From Cupriavidus pauculus (lineage in GTDB: Bacteria; Pseudomonadota; Gammaproteobacteria; Burkholderiales; Burkholderiaceae), in NCBI RefSeq assembly GCF_008693385.1, contig NZ_CP044067.1, positions 434,001 to 498,000 on the forward strand: a stretch of DNA of 64,000 nucleotides, given 5' to 3'. The translations under genes were made by a program, and so were the position numbers. The notes beneath the pieces were generated by a model. It worked only from the letters and a program-made list of their open reading frames with translations. It searched no databases and was not told the origin of the DNA. Positions within the stretch are counted from its first letter, which is position 1. Each line of letters begins with the position of its first letter. Below are positions 59,952 through 64,000 of the stretch, piece by piece.

Positions 59952-61460
59952 CTATACCACGAGATTGGCGCCGAGGTATTCCCATTCCGCGTTGCTGGCC
60001 GCATCGACGGGCGGCTCCGACAAGGCCCCCAGCACATCGGCCTTCAGCCGGAAGTACTCGATGGAGCCGGCCGTGGGATGCACGCGCACGAAGACCTCGC
60101 CCTTCTTCGCTTCACGCGTGTCGGCCTGCCACGCGCGAATCCGCGCGGTGGCCTCCGCGGCGGTCGGGAGTTCGCTCCCCAGATGCTCCCAGTACGCGTT
60201 GTCCCGCCCGCCGTTGGGGAAGTAGCCATACCGTCCCTGCTTGTCGAGCCCAATCAGCCGGAAGAACTCGACCCTGCGTGTGTATGGGTTCTCGTACACG
60301 TAGATGTCGCCCACCGTCCCCTGCCGGTCGTTGTCGCCCCAGCGCCCGGTACCGAGCACCTGCCGCGCGAGTTGCAACGCTTCCGCCCGCATGCCGTAAC
60401 GCTGCAGCGTCGCATAGAGCCACGGCCAGTATTCGCTCTGGCGCGCGTGCAGCTGCGCGCCCAGCACCGTCCCCACGAGCCACTCGCGCTGCTCGCCATC
60501 CACCGCGAACAGGCCGCCGCCGCGATCGTGGTGACGTAGCGGCGAGGCAATGCCCGCCGCCGCATCGCTCGCCCGCCCCGCGGTCAGCAGGACCATCTCG
60601 TCGAGCTCGCGGTCCCCGCGCTGATGGGAGACGGCATCGCCCGAGCGCCGCTTCCGGTTCGGGTAGAACGCGCGCATGACCAGCGAGCCGAACAGTTGCT
60701 GCGGGCTGCTGCCATCGATGCGCTGCGGCTCGGCCAGCCGGTAGCCGGCCACCGACCGGTAAATCAGCGGGCGGCCCACGGCCGTGCTATCGCCCGCGCG
60801 GGCGTCGCGCAACAGATAGGCTGTCGCGCGGCGAGGCATCCTGAGGCCTTGATACGGCGCCCTTGCCGCCCTTGCCGCCCTCGGCGCCCGCATCGCCGCC
60901 GCGCTGCCATACGCGACAAGCCGTGTGCCGTCGCTCATGTCGGCCGCGCCATCGACGAGCGCTATCCGCTCCTGCGCATAGCTTGGCACGGCGGCCATCC
61001 CTTTGACCGCCTTTCCCGCGAGCGGCTTGTCCAGCAGCATCACGGCAATGTCGCCGATCGGGCCGATGCGTCCCTGGTATCGCACGAGCCGGCCGCGCGC
61101 CGCGCCGCCATCGGTCAGGGCATAGGTGCGGCCGCGCGTCTTCCGGCCCGCGCAACTGCCTGCCGTGAGCATGACGCGCGGCGCGACAAGCGTGCCGGCG
61201 CAGTGCGGATGGTCCAGCGACCAGTGCACCATCTGCGCCGCCAGCCCCTGCCCTTGCGCGGGCCCTTGCCCCGCGCCGGGCGCGAGGCCCGCATCGAGGG
61301 CCTGCGCGAATGCCGTGGTCGATGCGGCGAGGCCTGCCACGGCCATCAGCCATGCCAGGGAGGCGGGAATGGCAGGAAAGGGAATGCTGGGAAAGGCGAT
61401 GCTGGGGAGGGAAACAGGGGAAAAAAAAGCAGAAGCGGAACGGATTCGAGGAACTACCAT
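59952..61460 (-). CDS. S1-protease-like exported protein with degenerate active site and two C-terminal repeats
   Basis: 502 residues from ATG 61460 with GGGAGA upstream. The signal peptide ends TTAFAQ after a Pro/Ile-rich stretch. The trypsin fold is recognisable (CAGTLVAPRVMLTAGSCAG; GDIAVMLLDKPL), but the catalytic His of AAHC is Ser (AGSC) and the GDSGGP motif reads HDRGGG, so both His and Ser are lost while Asp remains. The last 110 residues form two homologous units (VYENPYTRRVEFFRLIGL...YWEHLG and VRVHPTAGSIEYFRLK...EWEYLG). Likely non-proteolytic, perhaps a binding protein. Confidence 0.82.
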   Translation of the reverse strand: MVVPRIRSASAFFSPVSLPSIAFPSIPFPAIPASLAWLMAVAGLAASTTAFAQALDAGLAPGAGQGPAQGQGLAAQMVHWSLDHPHCAGTLVAPRVMLTAGSCAGRKTRGRTYALTDGGAARGRLVRYQGRIGPIGDIAVMLLDKPLAGKAVKGMAAVPSYAQERIALVDGAADMSDGTRLVAYGSAAAMRAPRAARAARAPYQGLRMPRRATAYLLRDARAGDSTAVGRPLIYRSVAGYRLAEPQRIDGSSPQQLFGSLVMRAFYPNRKRRSGDAVSHQRGDRELDEMVLLTAGRASDAAAGIASPLRHHDRGGGLFAVDGEQREWLVGTVLGAQLHARQSEYWPWLYATLQRYGMRAEALQLARQVLGTGRWGDNDRQGTVGDIYVYENPYTRRVEFFRLIGLDKQGRYGYFPNGGRDNAYWEHLGSELPTAAEATARIRAWQADTREAKKGEVFVRVHPTAGSIEYFRLKADVLGALSEPPVDAASNAEWEYLGANLVV

Positions 61461-61734
61461 CGCAATATTCTCCCGGTTGGTTGAAGAAGTCGTTACCGTG
61501 GGGAATTGCGCTGTTCTCGTTCTGCCTGCGGAGCACAGTCTGGCACCTCGACGTTCGCGCGCGGATGACGCCGATCAAATCGGGCCGGTTACGCGCGCCC
61601 GACTTTCGTGGGGTATGCAGCTTATGCATGCAAATTCTGCGACGTGCAATGCGAGTGGTGCCGTGCATCCGCCAAACGGTCCGGTTACCGGGCCACGCTA
61701 CAATACGGGCCCCTCATATCGATTCCCATACGCG

Positions 61735-62856
61735 ATGCCGCTGTCGAATCCGGAGAGCTGGCGCGGCAAGGCGCTGCTCGGGGGCTACCACGATCAGCCA
61801 GAAAAGGAGCAGGCGGCGCTGCGAATCGCGCTCGGCGCGGTTGCGCTCGTGCTCTATATCGGCTACACGCTGATGCACCCGACTGCCGCCAATATCGCCA
61901 CCGTCGCGATGGTCGCGCTCTACGTCCTGTTCGGCGTGCTCAGCTATATCGTGCTGCTGCTCCAGCCGCGGCGTTCCAAATGGCGGCTGGCGGTCACCAC
62001 CTGCGTCGATCAGGGCATGGTCATCGCCGCACTGCTGATCGGCGGGCGCTCGGCGCTGCCGCTGCTGTTCGTGGTGTTCTGGTTCCTCGTCGGCGCCGGC
62101 TGCCGCTATGGCAAGGGTCCGCTGGCCCTCTCCTGCGCGGTCACGGTCTTCGGCATGTCCGCGCTGATGGGCGTGGAGCCGTGGTGGGTCGCCAACCGCC
62201 CCGCCGGCATCGGCCTCGTGCTCGGCGTGGCCGCGACCTCGCTCTATCTTTATGTGCTCGTGGACCGGCTCGAACGGCGCGCCGCAACCGATGCGCTGAC
62301 GGGCCTGCAGAATCGCACCAGCCTCGACCGCGCGATCGAACGCGCGCAGGCCACGCTCAGGATGCAGGGCGGCCATGCGGCGCTGCTGCTGATCGACCTC
62401 GACGGCTTCAAGGAGGTCAACGACTCGTTCGGCCACGCGGTCGGCGACGAACTGCTGCTGCAATTCGCGCGCATGCTCGCGCGGGGCGCGCCGCGCGGCG
62501 ACACCATCGCGCGCCTCGGCGGCGACGAGTTCGTCGTACTCTCGACGACCGCGCAGACCCGCGGCCAGGCACGCGCGCTGGCCGGCACGATCCACGCCAG
62601 CCTCGACGGGATGCGGCAGGTGAGCGGCAATGCGGTGACGATCTCGGCGAGCATCGGTATCTGCATGCTCGACGGCGCCAACACGCGGGACGACAACGAC
62701 GTCCGCAGCGTGATGAAGCAGGCCGATCGCGCGATGTACCTGGCCAAGGAACTCGGCAAGAAGCGCACGGCGTTCGCGGACGAGCTCGCCCAGAACGACG
62801 CGAACATGAACCAGCCCCCGCGCGCGCGCTCCGCCGTGCTCCGGCATCGCGGCTGA
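61735..62856 (+). CDS. membrane-bound diguanylate cyclase (GGDEF)
   Basis: 373 residues from ATG 61735; a TACAAT -10 candidate lies at 61699-61704 and no Shine-Dalgarno is obvious. Six or so membrane segments (about 30-170) form a MASE-like sensor, then a GGDEF domain with intact RLGGDEFVV and DALTGLQNR. It should make c-di-GMP. The gene is followed at three bases by a PAS-GGDEF-EAL gene. Confidence 0.92.
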   Translation: MPLSNPESWRGKALLGGYHDQPEKEQAALRIALGAVALVLYIGYTLMHPTAANIATVAMVALYVLFGVLSYIVLLLQPRRSKWRLAVTTCVDQGMVIAALLIGGRSALPLLFVVFWFLVGAGCRYGKGPLALSCAVTVFGMSALMGVEPWWVANRPAGIGLVLGVAATSLYLYVLVDRLERRAATDALTGLQNRTSLDRAIERAQATLRMQGGHAALLLIDLDGFKEVNDSFGHAVGDELLLQFARMLARGAPRGDTIARLGGDEFVVLSTTAQTRGQARALAGTIHASLDGMRQVSGNAVTISASIGICMLDGANTRDDNDVRSVMKQADRAMYLAKELGKKRTAFADELAQNDANMNQPPRARSAVLRHRG

Positions 62857-62859
62857 CCC

Positions 62860-64000
62860 ATGCCACGGGACGTCGCACCCGACGCCTTCGATGCCTCGCA
62901 CGCCCTGTGCGCCGGGCCTGAAGGCGATATTCGCGAAGAGCGCGACCGCCTGCGCCGCGCGCTGGCCAACCAGTGCCAGCGCATTCGCCAGACGCTGCAG
63001 GCCATCGGCGAAGGCGTGATCGTCATCGATGCCGATGGCCGCATCGAATACCTCAATCCGATCGCCGAGCAGTTGACCGACTGGACGCTCGAGGACGCGC
63101 GCGGCCGCCCGAGCGAGGTCGTCTGCCGCCTCGTGGACGAACACAGCCGGCTCAGCCTGCGCCATGCGGTACGTGGCGCGCTGGCCGCGGGCACCGGCCG
63201 CAGTCCGCTGGGCCGCGCGATCCTGCAGAGCCGCCATTGCCTCGAGCACCGCGTGGAGGCGGCCGCGGCCGCCATCCAGGATATCGACGGCACGCGGGTC
63301 GGGGGCGTCCTGACCCTCCGCGACGTCTCCGAGCAATACCGGCTGGGCCGCGAGATGGAATATCGCGCCACGCACGACACGCTGACGGGCATCATCAACC
63401 GCGACGAGTTCGACCGGCGGCTCAATGCCACGCTCGCGGAGGCCCGCGCCTCGCACCTCCAGCATGCGCTGATGTTCATCGACCTCGACCAGTTCAAGCT
63501 GGTCAACGATGCCGTGGGCCATGCGGCCGGCGACGAACTGCTACGGCAGATCGTGCGCGTGATCAAGCGCTCGGTGCGCGCCACCGACGTGATCGCGCGC
63601 CTCGGGGGCGACGAATTCGGCGTGGTGTTCAGCCAGTGCTCGATCGAATCCGCGCAGGCCATCGCCAACAAGATCTGCCGCGATATCGACCAGTTCCGCT
63701 TCCAGTTCGCGGGCCAGCGCTTCCATGTCGGCGCCAGCGCCGGACTCGTGCCCGTCGACGAGCGCTGGACCACCTCGGCCGCCCTGCTGCAGGCGGCCGA
63801 CAGCGCCTGCTACGCGGCCAAGGCCGAGGGGCGCAACCGCGTCCATACCTACCTGCCGGCCGACGAGGTCATCGAGGCGCACCGCGAGGAGATGCAGTGG
63901 GCGCGCCGGCTCGAGGCCGCGCTCGACCGCAACCAGTTCGTGCTGTACTGGCAGCGCGTCATGCCGCTGCAGATCGACAACTGCCTCGTCCATGCGGAGC
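62860..64000 (+). CDS. PAS-GGDEF-EAL protein, 3' end beyond the window
   Basis: About 380 residues are visible from ATG 62860, and the frame is open to the window edge. A coiled coil leads to a PAS domain (LQAIGEGVIVIDADGRIEYLNPIAEQLTDW), then a GGDEF domain with HDTLTGIINR and RLGGDEFGVVF, and the first strand of an EAL domain (RRLEAALDRNQFVLYWQRVMPL). Both turnover directions of c-di-GMP are possible; whether the EAL residues are intact cannot be seen. Cotranscribed with the preceding cyclase. Confidence 0.9.
   Translation, partial: MPRDVAPDAFDASHALCAGPEGDIREERDRLRRALANQCQRIRQTLQAIGEGVIVIDADGRIEYLNPIAEQLTDWTLEDARGRPSEVVCRLVDEHSRLSLRHAVRGALAAGTGRSPLGRAILQSRHCLEHRVEAAAAAIQDIDGTRVGGVLTLRDVSEQYRLGREMEYRATHDTLTGIINRDEFDRRLNATLAEARASHLQHALMFIDLDQFKLVNDAVGHAAGDELLRQIVRVIKRSVRATDVIARLGGDEFGVVFSQCSIESAQAIANKICRDIDQFRFQFAGQRFHVGASAGLVPVDERWTTSAALLQAADSACYAAKAEGRNRVHTYLPADEVIEAHREEMQWARRLEAALDRNQFVLYWQRVMPLQIDNCLVHAE

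Noticed and set aside
1..64000. tRNA, rRNA, insertion sequences, integrases, prophage genes
   Set aside because: None recognised on either strand; composition and gene style are uniform apart from the AT-rich stretch near 13.2 kb.

Overview
The window is 64 kb of dense, GC-rich, gene-packed chromosome from a betaproteobacterium. Gene content (HAE1-type RND pump with a NodT-type outer-membrane lipoprotein, many LysR regulators, DUF3300/DUF2950 pair, UbiD-type decarboxylase set, TAXI binding protein) fits Burkholderiaceae, most likely Cupriavidus or Ralstonia. That assignment is inference from gene content and composition; no rRNA, tRNA, insertion sequence, phage or CRISPR array was seen.

1-17 kb is an envelope block around a small two-component system (sensor kinase 11541-12419, FixJ/LuxR-type regulator 10895-11536, lone receiver 10424-10810). 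Around it lie a patatin/BamA-like protein, a seven-gene operon led by an RRM-like protein and carrying an RND pump plus three small exported proteins, a SYLF lipoprotein, and a DUF3300-DUF2950 pair. A motif of the form WTGGWCCWWGGKYC occurs upstream of four of these transcription units, always pointing towards the gene and 50-67 bases before the start, so the block looks like one regulon. It also holds striking in-frame repeats: ten 84-87 bp copies at the 5' end of the DUF2950 gene, 36-bp units in the DUF3300 gene, and five 12-bp units that each carry a Shine-Dalgarno-like GAGG and a start codon.

17-20 kb: cupin, two tandem SDR genes and a LysR gene. 20-28.3 kb: a minus-strand amide/nitrile operon (nitrilase, binding protein, LivH, fused LivM-LivG, LivF, asparaginase, AmiC-like sensor, ANTAR antiterminator). 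An intrinsic terminator sits about 10 bases before the first start codon, so the operon is probably controlled by antitermination. 28.4-32.5 kb: a PNPOx-like, UbiD, subunit-D, MOSC-ferredoxin reductase operon.

32.6-42 kb: unknown membrane protein, PAS hybrid kinase, DUF4142, thioesterase/SDR, GST with a divergent TetR gene and two matching palindromes, SDR with a divergent AraC gene, GNAT. 42-49.5 kb: mmsA with a LysR gene and a shared 25-bp site, an alpha/beta hydrolase, a two-subunit molybdenum hydroxylase, a 48-residue exported peptide overlapping a thioredoxin-like gene. 49.3-64 kb: PilZ protein, TAXI lipoprotein next to a GltS symporter, chemoreceptor, two LysR genes, MFS exporter, nitronate monooxygenase, LLM enzyme, a catalytically degenerate S1-protease-like protein, and two c-di-GMP genes, the last cut by the window edge.
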